Assembly (NCBI GenBank): GCA_026913215.1
Contig: JAPTYK010000001.1
Location: 558,001-622,000 of the forward strand
DNA length: 64,000 nucleotides
Direction of reading: 5' to 3'
From: Streptomyces diastatochromogenes
GTDB taxonomy: Bacteria > Actinomycetota > Actinomycetes > Streptomycetales > Streptomycetaceae
Part shown: piece by piece, positions 8,187-17,704 of the stretch
Layout: each line of letters opens with the position of its first letter
How positions within the stretch are numbered: the first letter of the stretch is position 1
Translations under genes and position numbers: made by a program
Notes under the pieces: generated by a model
What the model was told of the DNA's origin: nothing
Databases searched by the model: none
The model's input: only the letters and a program-made list of their open reading frames with translations

Positions 8187-9044
8187 GGGATCGGGCTCGT
8201 CCGTCAGCATTCCGGCCCGCAGTACGGTCATGATCCGGCTCAGCAGTCGTGACACGTGCATCTGGGAGAGGCCGAGCCGCTCGCCTATCTCCGTCTGGGT
8301 CAGCTCCTCGCCGAACCGCAGCGAGAGGATCGACCGGTCGCGCTCGCTGAGCGCGGCGAGCAGCGGTTTCAGCGTCTCCAGGCATTCGATGCGGTCGTAC
8401 GCCCCGTCCTCCTCGCCCAGCGTCAGCCCCTGGGGGCCGGACTCCTCCTCCTGTACGGGGGTGTCCAGGGAGCCGGCGGTGTAGCCGTTGGCCGCCCGGC
8501 GGCCTTCGGCCAGCTCGGCGGCGCTGATCCCGAGGCCCTGCGCGAGCTCGCCGTCGGTCGGCCGCCGCCCCAGGCGCTGTTCCAGCGTGTCGTGCGCCTT
8601 GGCCATGTCGAGCCGGAGCTCCTGGAGGCGGCGCGGGACCTTCACCGACCAGCTGGTGTCCCGGAAGAACCGCTTCATCTCGCCGGTGATCGTGGGAATG
8701 GCGAACGCGGTGAACTTGACCCCGCGCTCGACGTCGTACCGGTTGATGGCCTTGATCAGGCCGATGGTGCCGACCTGGACGATGTCCTCCAGGGGCTCGG
8801 AGCGGTTGCGGAACCGGCGCGCCACGTACTTCACCAGGCTGAGGTTCAGCTCGACGAGCGTGTTGCGCACGTAGGAGTACTCGGGCGTGCCCTCGCTCAG
8901 CTCGTTCAGGCGCCGGAAGAGGGCGACGGACAGGGTCCGCGCCTCGGCCGTGCTGACGGCGAGCGGGACCTCCGGTATGTCGGGGGTGTCGGCGTACGGG
9001 TCGATGGGGAGCGGATCCGCGGTGTCGCGGGGGACGGATGACAT
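8169..9044 (-). CDS. SigB/SigF/SigG-family RNA polymerase sigma factor
   Basis: Intact, 291 residues. Region 2 is visible as NLSLVKYVARRFRNRSEPLE followed by DIVQVGTIGLIKAINRYD and GVKFTAFAIPTITGEMKRFF. Region 3 includes RRLQELRLDMAKAHDTLEQR, and region 4 has the helix-turn-helix LTQTEIGERLGLSQMHVSRL. This is the stress/differentiation sigma-B/F group. The ATG at 9044 follows GGAGGAAACTC, with a hairpin directly upstream of the ribosome binding site. It is convergent with the STAS-HATPase pair, its probable regulators, and divergent from a hybrid histidine kinase. Promoters read by this group carry GTTT and GGGTAT elements; a similar pair is seen in the shared upstream region. Confidence 0.93.
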   Translation of the reverse strand: MSSVPRDTADPLPIDPYADTPDIPEVPLAVSTAEARTLSVALFRRLNELSEGTPEYSYVRNTLVELNLSLVKYVARRFRNRSEPLEDIVQVGTIGLIKAINRYDVERGVKFTAFAIPTITGEMKRFFRDTSWSVKVPRRLQELRLDMAKAHDTLEQRLGRRPTDGELAQGLGISAAELAEGRRAANGYTAGSLDTPVQEEESGPQGLTLGEEDGAYDRIECLETLKPLLAALSERDRSILSLRFGEELTQTEIGERLGLSQMHVSRLLSRIMTVLRAGMLTDEPDPDPLEL

Positions 9045-9053
9045 GAGTTTCCT

Positions 9054-9079
9054 CCGACGGGTTGGCGTGAACCCGTCGG
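9054..9079 (-). promoter_or_regulatory. Hairpin abutting the sigma-factor ribosome binding site
   Basis: A perfect 10-bp inverted repeat (arms 9054-9063 CCGACGGGTT and 9070-9079, loop GGCGTG). In the sigma-factor transcript it would end immediately before the GGAGGAA site at 9045-9053, so it could affect translation. Confidence 0.5.
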
Positions 9080-9104
9080 CCCCGAGGGGACGGCGGAAAC
9101 CGTC

Positions 9105-9126
9105 GTTTTATTCTCGAAGGGGGTAT
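9105..9126 (+). promoter_or_regulatory. Candidate SigB-type promoter for the hybrid histidine kinase
   Basis: GTTTTA at 9105-9110 and GGGTAT at 9121-9126 match the -35 and -10 elements of sigma-B-type promoters, though the 10-nt spacer (12 nt counted from GTTT) is shorter than the usual 13-16. GGGTAT is half of a perfect palindrome, GGGTATACCC (9121-9130). It lies 61 bp upstream of the kinase start and close to the divergent sigma gene. Confidence 0.4.
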
Positions 9127-9186
9127 ACCCGCATATAGGGCCCCCTGACCCTTCCTGTGTGAGAGTGGATCGCAGCGAGGTCAGAC

Positions 9187-12098
9187 ATGAACGATTCCGA
9201 CCGGATTCTGAAGAAGCTGCTGGCCGGGCTCACGGCGGTACGGGACGGAGATCTCGGCACCCGGCTCCCCGACGACGCGGTCGGCCTGCCCGGCGAGATC
9301 GCGGCCGTCTACAACGGAATGGTCGACCAGTTGTCCCTGGTCACGGCCGAGGTGACCCGGGTGGCCCAGGAGGTCGGGGGCCAGGGCCTGCTCGGCGCCC
9401 ACGCCCGGGTCCCGCGCACCGGCGGCGTCTGGCGGGACCTGACCACCGGCGTCAACAGCATGGCCGACAACCTCACCTCGCAGGTGCGCAACATCGCCCA
9501 GGTCGCCACGGCCGTCGCCCGGGGCGACCTCACGCAGAAGATCCGGGTGAACGCGAGCGGTGAGATCCTGGAGCTCAAGGAGACCATCAACACCATGGTC
9601 GACCAGCTCTCCTCCTTCGCGGAGGAGGTCAGCCGGGTCGCGTTCGAGGTCGGGACCGAGGGGAACCTCGGCGGTCAGGCGACCGTCCGCGGCGTCTCGG
9701 GCACGTGGAAGGACCTCACCGACAACGTCAACTCCATGGCCACCAACCTCACCAACCAGGTGCGCAACATCGCCCAGGTCACCACGGCCGTCGCCCGGGG
9801 CGACCTCACGCGCAAGATCGACGTGGACGCCCGCGGCGAGATCCTGGAGCTCAAGACGACCATCAACACCATGGTCGACCAGCTCTCCTCCTTCGCCGCC
9901 GAGGTCACCCGGGTGGCCCGGGAGGTCGGCAGCGAGGGCCGGCTCGGCGGCCAGGCCGAGGTGGCCGACGTCTCCGGCACGTGGAAGCGCCTCACGGAGA
10001 ACGTCAACGGACTGGCCGGCAACCTCACCCGGCAGGTGCGCGCCATCGCCGAGGTGACCAGCGCGGTCGCCGAGGGCGACCTGACCCGCTCGATCACCGA
10101 GGAGGCCGCCGGCGAGGTCGGGGAGCTCAGGGACAACATCAACGCCATGGTCGAGTCGCTGCGCGCCACCACCCGGGCCAACCGGGACCAGGAATGGCTG
10201 GCGTCCAGTCTCGCGGGGGTCTCCCGGCGGATCCAGGGCATCCGCGAACTCCCCGCCGTCGCCCGCCTGCTGATGCGGGAGGTGCCGCCGCTGGTCGACG
10301 CCCAGTACGGCAGTTTCTTCCTCGCCCAGCAGCGGCCCGAGGGCACCGAGCTGGTCGCGATCGCCACGTACGGCCTGCCCGACGACCCGGACACGGGCCC
10401 CGCCGGTTCCGGATCGGCCAGTCCCTGGTCGGCGAGGCCGCCGCCGGCCGGCGCACGATCGTCGTGGACGACCTGCCGCCCGGCTACGCGGTCATCGCCT
10501 CCGGCACCGGAGCCGTCGACGCGACCAGCCTGATCGTCCTGCCCATCGTCGCCGAGGACCAGGTGCTGGGCGCCGTGGAGCTGGCCTCCGTGCACCCGCT
10601 GCGCCCCTGCACCGGGACTTCCTGGAACAGTTCACCGAGACGCTCGGCGTCAACGTCAGATCCCTGATCGCGAACGCCCGCACCGACGAACTCCTCGAAC
10701 GGTCGCAGCAGTTGACCTCCGAACTCCGCTCCCGCTCACGGGAGCTCCAGCACGGCCAGCAGGAGCTTCAGCGGTCCAACGCCGAACTGAAGGAACAGGC
10801 GGTCCTGCTGGCGGAACGCAACAGGGACATCGAGCGCAAGAACCTGGAGATCGAGCAGGCCCGCCAGGAACTGGAGGCACGCGCCCAGCAGCTGTCGCGC
10901 ACCTCGATGTACAAGTCGGAGTTCCTGGCCAACATGAGCCACGAACTGCGCACCCCGCTGAACAGCCTGCTGATCCTCGCCCAGCTCCTCGCGCAGAACC
11001 CGGAGGGCAACCTGACGGAGAAGCAGGTCGACTACGCGACCGTCATCCACTCGGCGGGATCCGACCTGCTCCAGCTGATCAACGACATCCTCGACCTCTC
11101 CAAGGTCGAGGCGGGGAAGATGGACGTCCACCCCGAGACGGTGTCGCTGCGCCGGCTGCTCGACTACGTCGACGCCGCCTTCCGGCCGGTCGCCGACGAA
11201 CGCGCGCTGGAGTTCACGGTGACCGCCGCCCCGGACGTGCCCGAGGAGCTGACCACCGACGAGGCCCGGCTGCGCCAGGTGCTGCGCAACCTGCTCTCGA
11301 ACGCCCTGAAGTTCACCGCGACCGGCCAGGTCTCCCTGCGCGTGACGAAGGCGAACGCCGACGACCTGCCCGTCGCGCTGCGGGAGGACGGCCCCGTGAT
11401 CGCCTTCCAGGTCCTCGACACCGGCATCGGCATCCCCGCCGACCGGCTGGAGTCCGTGTTCGGGGCCTTCCGGCAGGGCGACGCCACGACCTCGCGCGCC
11501 TACGGCGGTACCGGCCTCGGGCTGTCCATCAGCCGCGAGGTCGCCCGGCTCCTCGGCGGGGTGATCGTCGCGCAGAGCGCGGAGGGCCGGGGCAGCCGGT
11601 TCACGCTGTACCTGCCCGTGCGGGGCGTCCGGACCCCGGTCGGCCCGCCGCCGCGGACGGACCGCGGCCGCCCGCGCGGGCGCCGGGCGACCCGCTGCCC
11701 GACCTGGGCGGTCGGACCGTGCTGGTGATCGACGACGACGCCCGCAACGTCTTCGCCCTCACCGCCATGCTCCAGAGCGCGGGCCTGCGCGTCCTGGCCG
11801 CCGACAACGGCGAGGCCGGGATCGCGCTGCTGGCCGACCACGAGGACGTGGACCTCGTGATGATGGACCTGATGATGGCCGGGCTCGACGGGTACGCGAC
11901 CACCCGCGCCATCCGCCGGATGGCCGCGTACGGCGACGTGCCCGTCATCGTGGTCACGGCGAAGGCCATGCCGGACGACCGGGCCGAGGCCCTGGCCGCG
12001 GAGCGACGGACTACGTGACCAAACCGGTGAACGCCCAGGACCTGATCGCCGCCATCCGCGCGTCCCTGGCCGAGCGCGACGGCGACCGCGACCGCTGA
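9187..12098 (+). CDS. Multi-HAMP hybrid histidine kinase with receiver domain
   Basis: About 971 codons, with no N-terminal transmembrane or signal segment, so cytosolic. Domain order: four HAMP-type repeats of about 92 residues (residues 1-330; each has [15 protein letters not shown] and [11 protein letters not shown]); a GAF-like region (about 345-500); a coiled coil (about 510-570); HisKA with [20 protein letters not shown] (phosphoacceptor His); HATPase with [13 protein letters not shown] and [11 protein letters not shown]; and a receiver with [10 protein letters not shown], the phosphoacceptor MMDLMM and TKPVN. Frame breaks lie near 10410, 10610, 11630 and 12000. It resembles the Nik1/OsaA type of osmotic-stress kinase, shortened. 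It is divergent from the sigma gene, probably under the SigB-like promoter. Confidence 0.88.
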
Positions 12099-12137
12099 GC
12101 GGCGGGCCGGGCCCGGGGCCGTCCGCGCCGCCGGGCG

Positions 12138-14474
12138 TCACGCCGCCCGTGCGGCGACCCGTACGACCACCAGGCTCGTGTCGTCGTCGGTGTCCCCGCT
12201 CACCTCCGCCATCAGCCGGTCGGCCTGCTGCTCCGGCCCGGCGGCCGCCAGTCGCTGCGCGGTCCCCGCAGCATCGCCAGGCTCTCGTCCAGCCCCGAGT
12301 GCCGCCGCTCGATCAGCCCGTCCGTGTAGAGGAACAGTGTGTCGCCCGGACGGAGCCGGGTGACGGTCTCGTCGTACGAGGCTCCGGGCAGGGCTCCCAG
12401 CAGGACGTTGTGCGTGCCCTTCAGGAACAGGGCCCGCCCCTCCCGCAGGAGCAGCAGCGGCAGGTGTCCGGCGCTGGTCCAGCACAGCGTGCGGTCGGCC
12501 GGGTCGTACAGGCCGCACACGGCGGTGGCGGTGGGCTGGCCGGAGGTGCGCAGGGCCATCTCGTTGAGCCACTCCATCAGGCGGCCCGGGGTGCTCCCGG
12601 TGAAGGCGAGGCCGCGCAGCGCGCCCCGCAGCGCCACCATGCCGGTCGCGGCGTCGATGCCGTGCCCGGCGATGTCCCCGACGCTCACCAGGACCCGTCC
12701 GCTGGGCAGCGGCAGCACGTCGTACCAGTCGCCGCCGACGCGGTACTCCCGGGCCGCGGGCCGGTAGCGGGCCGCGATCTCCAGGCCGGGCGCGACCTCC
12801 AGCGCGGGGGTGTCCGGCACGATCGCCCGCTGCAGCTGCCGGACGACCCGGTCGCGCAGCTCCGCCTCCGCGTGCGCCGCGCTGAGCCGGTCGAAGCTGG
12901 CGGTCAGCGCCACCTCGGTGCGGTACTGGGCGGAGACGTCCTGGTACACCCCGGCGAGCCCCGTCAGCGCACCGGCCGTGAGGACCGGCTCGGCCGCGAT
13001 GTGCACGTGCCGCACGTCGCCGTCCGAGCGGATCACCCGCACCCGCGCGGACGCCCCCTCGTGCCGCTCCGTCAGGGTGAACACCAGCGCGTCCAGCGCG
13101 TCGGCGTCCTCCCGGAACAGCCGTGTGGCGAGCCTGCGCAGGGGGACGGGTTCCTGCGTGCGGTCCATGCCGAAGAGGGAGTAGGCCTGGTCGCTCCAGA
13201 GGGAACGGCCCGTCAGCAGGTCGTCGTCGAAGCACGCCAGCTGCTCCAGCCGGCCCAGGACGCGGGCCAGGACGGGGCTGTCGTCGGCGCTGTCCCACAG
13301 CACGGCGCGCGGCGGCGGCCCAGCGCCAGGACCCGGACGTGGGCCATGGAGCCGGGCACCCACTGCGGCGGGCCCGCCCCGTCCACGGGCAGCTTCTGCT
13401 CGTACTGCGGTCCCGCTCCGGTCGCCGCGCGCGCGAGCATCCGGACGAGGCCCTCGTGGGCGTACGGGAACACGTGTGCCACCGGGCGCCCGACCGGGTC
13501 GCGCACCGCGCCGAGGGCCTTGCGGGCCGCGCCGTTCACGTACTCGACGGTCGCCGGCTCCCCGACGGGCTCCGGCTCCGCGTCCAGGAGGACCGCGGCG
13601 GGCTGCGGGAGCAGGTCCAGGAGCCCCGCCACGATGCGCGGGGAGCCCGGATCGTCCGCCTCCCAGTCCAGGACGCGGGCGGCGGGCTCGCACAGTTCGG
13701 TCAGGGCCCTGCGCAGCGCTCCGCCAGCGGGTCGGGCCCGTCCCAGGCGGCCAGCAGCAGCCCGGCGACCTGTCCCTGCGCCAGTACGGGAAGCAGCGCG
13801 CGGGCGCCGTCGGCGGCGGCCCCGGGCATCGGCGCCTGGCGGCCGGGGTGCCCGTGGGCAGCCAGACGGGTTCGCCGCCGCCATCGCCCCGTGCAGGGCA
13901 CCGCCGTCCTCCGCGGGACCCACTGCCAGTGCACGGCCTCCTGGCGGCTGGCCCCCGCGTGCCCGACGAGGGCCAGGCAGTCGCTCTCCGTGCGTCGCCA
14001 GAGGAACACCGACCGCACGCCGAGCGGCCGCAGTCCCGCCTCAAGCAGCGTGTCGAGGGCCTCGCCGGCGCTCTCGGCGGCCAGGACGGACTCGGTGCTG
14101 CGGCGGGCCCGCCGGGCCGGGGAGGCCTGCGGGCCCGTCTTCCAGGGTGTCGAGGACGACGGTCCCGACGGCGGCGTTGACGATGTCGGCTGCCAGGTCC
14201 GCCGCGTCCACCCCCGTCGACTCGGCCAGCTTCAGCAGGTGGTCGGCGGCTTCGGCCGGGGCGGCGCCCAGCTGGACGGTCAGGACGCCCGTGGCGAGAT
14301 CGACCAGCCGCCGCCGGGCCCGGTCGTCCCGCATGACGCCGATCTCCGAGGTGAGCGCGGTGACGGCGTCGGCCAGAGGCGTTTCGCCCGGCTCGTGACC
14401 CTGATCGGGTCCGGCGCGCTGCGGGTGGGAACGTCACGGGTTCCCCGTCGGACGAGGTGGGCGCGGATACCCAT
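12138..14474 (-). CDS. ANTAR-GAF-PAS-SpoIIE (PP2C) phosphatase
   Basis: The best start is 14474. The order is: an ANTAR-like segment (MRDDRARRRLVDLATGVLTV, LAESTGVDAADLAADIVN), a GAF-like domain (GVRSVFLWRRTESDCLALVG), a PAS region (YVNGAARKALGAVRDP), a second PAS (SLWSDQAYSLFGMDRTQ...GVYQDVS) and a SpoIIE/PP2C domain with YRVGGDWYDVLPLPSGRVLV, VGDIAGHGIDAA, TAVCGLYD, GDTLFLYTDGLIERR and DDDTSLVVVR; the aspartates of these motifs bind the metals. At least six frame changes (near 12255, 13320, 13715, 13925, 14110 and 14380). SpoIIE-type enzymes dephosphorylate STAS antagonists, so it could reset one of the STAS proteins in this window. It is convergent with the hybrid kinase. Confidence 0.85.
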
Positions 14475-14508
14475 ACAACGGATTCTACGGTTCCCGCGCG
14501 GGAGGGGG

Positions 14509-14859
14509 TCACATGTGCGGCATGCCGTAGTACTGGGCGAACTGTTCGAGGTAGGTGGGGTCGCGGGGCTGTTTCCCCCGCTCGAACTCGGGCGCGTCCT
14601 TGATCTGTTCCTTGGTGCGGTCGACGTGGACCGTCTCCTCGGCGCGGTCGACGCGCCGGATGGTGCTGGCGGGGAGCAGGACGTGCTTGCCGAAGATCCA
14701 CACGCCGGTGTCGACGACGAGGTAGCCGGCCCCGGCCTCGTCGGTGTGCTCGTCGACCTTGCCGATGCCTCCGTCGGTCGCCTCCACCTCGTAACCGATC
14801 AGGTCGGTCCCCGTCGCGTAGCCGGAGTCGGCGCGGTAGCCCCAGATGTCCGCGTTCAT
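14509..14859 (-). CDS. PRC-barrel domain protein
   Basis: Intact, 116 residues: MNADIWGYRADSGYATGTDL, then IGYEVEATDGGIGKVDEHTD and GYLVVDTGVWIFGKHVLLPA. This is the PRC-barrel pattern of two short beta repeats, and the C-terminal tail (KDAPEFERGKQPRDPTYLEQ) is characteristic of the actinomycete version. PRC-barrels occur in RNA-processing and photosynthetic proteins; the role of the stand-alone form is unknown. The ATG at 14859 follows GAGAGGAG. The upstream DUF3040 stop overlaps this start as ATGA, so the two are translationally coupled. Confidence 0.85.
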   Translation of the reverse strand: MNADIWGYRADSGYATGTDLIGYEVEATDGGIGKVDEHTDEAGAGYLVVDTGVWIFGKHVLLPASTIRRVDRAEETVHVDRTKEQIKDAPEFERGKQPRDPTYLEQFAQYYGMPHM

Positions 14860-15209
14860 CGTTCGCTCTCCTCTCGCTCCGCCGCCTTGTGGCACCTCCG
14901 GACCACGAGCAGGAGCAGACAGCCCAGGGTGAGGACCCACACGGCGGCGAAGGCCCAGATCAGGGCCAGGGACGAGGTGCCCACGGCCCGTACGAAGAGG
15001 ACCGCGCAGACGGCGCCGAGGAGCACGGTGGCGCGCGGGCCGAGGCCGCGCAGGCGGCGGCGGTCCTTCCGGGGCGCCCGGGGCGTCCAGGGGCGGATGC
15101 CGCGGCGCAGGGTCCGCAGCCTGCGGTCCAGGAGCTGGTCGGCCCGCAGGTCCCGCTCGATGTCGTCGAGTATCCGCTGTTCCTGCCGCGAGAGTTCGGG
15201 CCCGTCCAT
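14856..15209 (-). CDS. DUF3040 family membrane protein
   Basis: Intact, 117 residues. The N-terminus MDGPELSRQEQRILDDIERD followed by RADQLLDRRLRTLRRG is the DUF3040 signature (LS..E...L..IE..L..D). Two transmembrane helices follow (about residues 62-77 and 80-103), then a basic tail. Function unknown. It is coupled by a 4-bp ATGA overlap to the downstream PRC-barrel gene. AGGAGAGGAGG precedes the ATG by a few bases. Confidence 0.85.
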   Translation of the reverse strand: MDGPELSRQEQRILDDIERDLRADQLLDRRLRTLRRGIRPWTPRAPRKDRRRLRGLGPRATVLLGAVCAVLFVRAVGTSSLALIWAFAAVWVLTLGCLLLLVVRRCHKAAEREESER

Positions 15210-15257
15210 GGCGAGGCCTCCTCTCCTGGTGAGGTGCCTTGACGTTCTGTCGTGCGC

Positions 15258-16087
15258 CTACCCGCGCGGGGCGGCGCAAGCACCGCGGCGCCCGGTCGGA
15301 CGAGGTCCGGCCCGGCCGGGCCGACGATGCCGAACGGCGCGCCGTCGGGGTCCCGCAGGGTGATCTCGCGCGGAAGGGGTCGGAGCCCGTTCCGGAGACG
15401 GTGCTGCCGCCCAGCCGGGTGGCCTCCTTCACCGCGGCTTCGAGGTCGGGCACCCGGAAGTGGACGCGCCAGCGGGCCACAGGTGCGGGTCGGGGCCTCC
15501 GCGAGCGCCCCGCCGTGCAGGCGGGCCACCGTGCGGCCCGCGTGGCGCAGCAGGATGCGGTTGTCCTCCTCCACGTAGGCGACCTCGCAGCAGCCGGCGT
15601 GGTCACAGGCCCACTCCAGGACCTCTCCGTAGAAGAGGGCGGCGTCGAAGGCGTTCCTGGCGCGCAGTTCGAGCCAGGCCGGGGCGGCCTCGCCGCCCGT
15701 GCCCCAGTCGGGGACGGCGTCCCCTGCCAGATCCCGAAGACCGCCCCGTCGGGGTCGGCGGCGAGCGCGGCCCGTCCGGTGCCGAAGGGCAGGGGCCGAC
15801 GGCGACGGTCCCGCCGCGTTCGAGGATGCGGGCCGCCGTGGCGTCGGCGCCGTCCACGGCGAAGTACGGGGTCCAGGCGATCGGAATCGCGAGCGCCGGG
15901 GCAGGGCGCCCAGGCCGGCCACCGCGACCCCGTCGGCGAAGCCCACGGAGAACCCCTCTCCGGGGCGGACGGGCCCGAACTCCCACCCGAGGACGGCGCC
16001 GTAGAACTCCTGCGCCGCGCCGAGGTCGCGGGCCATCAGAGTGACCCAGCAGGGCGCGCCGAACGTTTCGTGGCTCGATGTCGACAC
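15258..16087 (-). CDS. Two-domain VOC (glyoxalase/bleomycin-resistance fold) protein
   Basis: A GTG at 16087 with GGAGA 5 nt upstream begins VSTSSHETFGAPCWVTLMAR, followed by DLGAAQEFYGAVLGWEFGP, the classical start of a VOC module. A second module begins WLELRARNAFDAALFYGEVL and continues through REITLRDPDGAPFGIVGPAG. Frame changes lie near 15900, 15800, 15735, 15485 and 15290; the stop at 15258 is inferred. Two tandem VOC modules form one metal-binding active site in many small-molecule-modifying enzymes, but the substrate cannot be read from sequence. It lies downstream of the LigD-Pol/DUF6328 pair on the same strand, 51 bp away. Confidence 0.75.
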
Positions 16088-16137
16088 GGCTCTCCATCCC
16101 CTCGGCCGGGCGCTCCCGGGGGCGCCTTCCACGGTAC

Positions 16138-17032
16138 TCACGAGAGCTCCCGGAGGCGGTTCGCCGCCCCCTTGAGGGAGCAGGGGCGCCCGGCGGGCTC
16201 CAGGGATCGTCCTTGAGGAGCCGGTCGGCGTCGGCGAGGGTCCAGCGGCGCGCGTCGAGGTCCGGGTCCCTCAGGTCGTCCCAGGAGATCGGGGCCGCGA
16301 CGGGCGCGCCGGCCGGGCGCGCACCGCGTACGGCGCGACGGCGGTCTGGGCGTAGGCGTTGCGCTGGACGTCGAGGTACAGCCGCCCGTGGCGGGCCTTC
16401 TTGCGGACTTCGGTGGTGAGCCGGTCCGGGTGGCGGTCGGCGAGGACGGCGGCGGCCCCGGCGGCGAAGGCGCGTACCTCGTCGAAGGGCGCGCGCCGGT
16501 CCAGCGGGACGAGGACGTGCAGGCCCCGGGAGCCGGTGGTCATCGGCAGGGAGGGCAGTTCGAGTTCGTCCAGCAGCTCGCGCAGCCGCTCCGCGGCCTC
16601 CCGTACGCGCCGGAAGTCGTCGTCCGGCGGGTCGAGGTCGAAGACGAGCCGGTCCGGGTGGTCGGGCCGATCGGCGCGGGAGAGCCACCGGTGCGGGGTG
16701 ACGCACGCCTGGTCGGCGAGGAGGACCAGGGTGGCGGTCTCCTCGCACAGGACGTGAGTGACGGTGCCGCCCTCCTTGGGCAGCTCGGCCCGGTGGACCC
16801 AGTCCGGGAAGTGCCGGGGAATCTCCTTCTGCTGGAAGCCGGGCTCGCCGATGCCGTCCGGGTACCGCTCCAGCATCAGCGGGCGGCCGCGCAGCTGCGG
16901 CAGCATCCGGCGGGCGACGGTGCGGTAGTACGCGGCGAGGTCGGCCTTGGTGATGCCGTCCTCGGGGAAGAGGACCTTCTCCGGGCGGCCCACCTCGACG
17001 ACCCGCCGGCCCGCCCGCGTCCTCTCCTTCAT
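16138..17032 (-). CDS. ligD: LigD polymerase-domain protein (NHEJ primase-polymerase)
   Basis: The start ATG at 17032 follows GGAGGAGAACG. The fold is the archaeo-eukaryotic primase-type polymerase of bacterial LigD: VEVGRPEKVLFPEDGITKAD, GFQQKEIPRHFPDWV, CVTPHRWLSRADRPDHPDRL. The catalytic FDLDPP (two Asp) and the third metal ligand in YLDVQRNAYAQTAVAPYAVR are present. After a break near 16310 it continues GAPVAAPISWDDLRDPDLDA, and after another near 16185 it ends ANRLRELS. At about 299 residues it has only the Pol domain, with no ligase or nuclease. It could act with Ku and a separate ligase in end joining. The DUF6328 stop overlaps its start (ATGA). Confidence 0.88.
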
Positions 17033-17592
17033 CGTTCTCCTCCCCCCTGGGAGCGTGCCAGGGCCTTGCGCCGCAGGCGGTAGGGGACGACGTACCAGGA
17101 GATCGCGAACCACAGCATGACCCCGCCGACGACGATCCCGGCGGTCAGCGCGCTGCCGAGGACCACGTTGAGGATGAGCAGGAGCGTGCAGGCGACGGTG
17201 AGGGTGAGGAGGAGCATCCCGCAGATCATGAGCCGCCCGGCGGCGGTCACGACCTCCTCCTTCATCCGCAGTCCGGAGAGGCAGCGGTGGAGGGAGACCG
17301 GGGCGATCAGGGCGGCCGTCGAGGAGACCGCGAGGACGACGGTGACGACGTACAGCCCCCGGTCGAAGCCGTCGAGTTCGCGGAAGCGGGCGGTGAAGGC
17401 GAGGCTCAGCAGGAAGCCGAACAGGATCTGCCCGCCGGTCTGGGCGACCCGGGTCTCCTGGAGGACTTCCTGCCACCGTCTGTTGACCCGTTCCCGGGGG
17501 CCTTCCGGTGGCCGTGACGCCGGCGACCGGCGCGCCGTCTCCTCCTCCACGAGGCGCCACTCGGCCTCCGTCAGGCGTCTCGTGGTGGTCAT
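17029..17592 (-). CDS. DUF6328 family membrane protein
   Basis: Intact, 187 residues. The N-terminal cytosolic part (MTTTRRLTEAEWRLVEEETA) leads to RVNRRWQEVLQETRVAQTGG and QILFGFLLSLAFTARF, the DUF6328 signature. There are four transmembrane helices (about residues 58-75, 85-105, 117-140 and 147-168). Function unknown. It is coupled by ATGA overlap to the LigD-Pol gene, an association that might put it under the same stress or DNA-damage control. The ATG at 17592 follows GAGGAGGACGTC. Confidence 0.85.
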   Translation of the reverse strand: MTTTRRLTEAEWRLVEEETARRSPASRPPEGPRERVNRRWQEVLQETRVAQTGGQILFGFLLSLAFTARFRELDGFDRGLYVVTVVLAVSSTAALIAPVSLHRCLSGLRMKEEVVTAAGRLMICGMLLLTLTVACTLLLILNVVLGSALTAGIVVGGVMLWFAISWYVVPYRLRRKALARSQGGGER

Positions 17593-17704
17593 GACGTCCT
17601 CCTCGGCTGGGGCGTGCCGCTCTGCGGGTGCCCAAGGGCCGGTCCCGCAAACCTCGCGGGCGGGCCGGAGGGCCGCGCCGTGGTCCCGCCCGCGCTCCCG
17701 GTGC

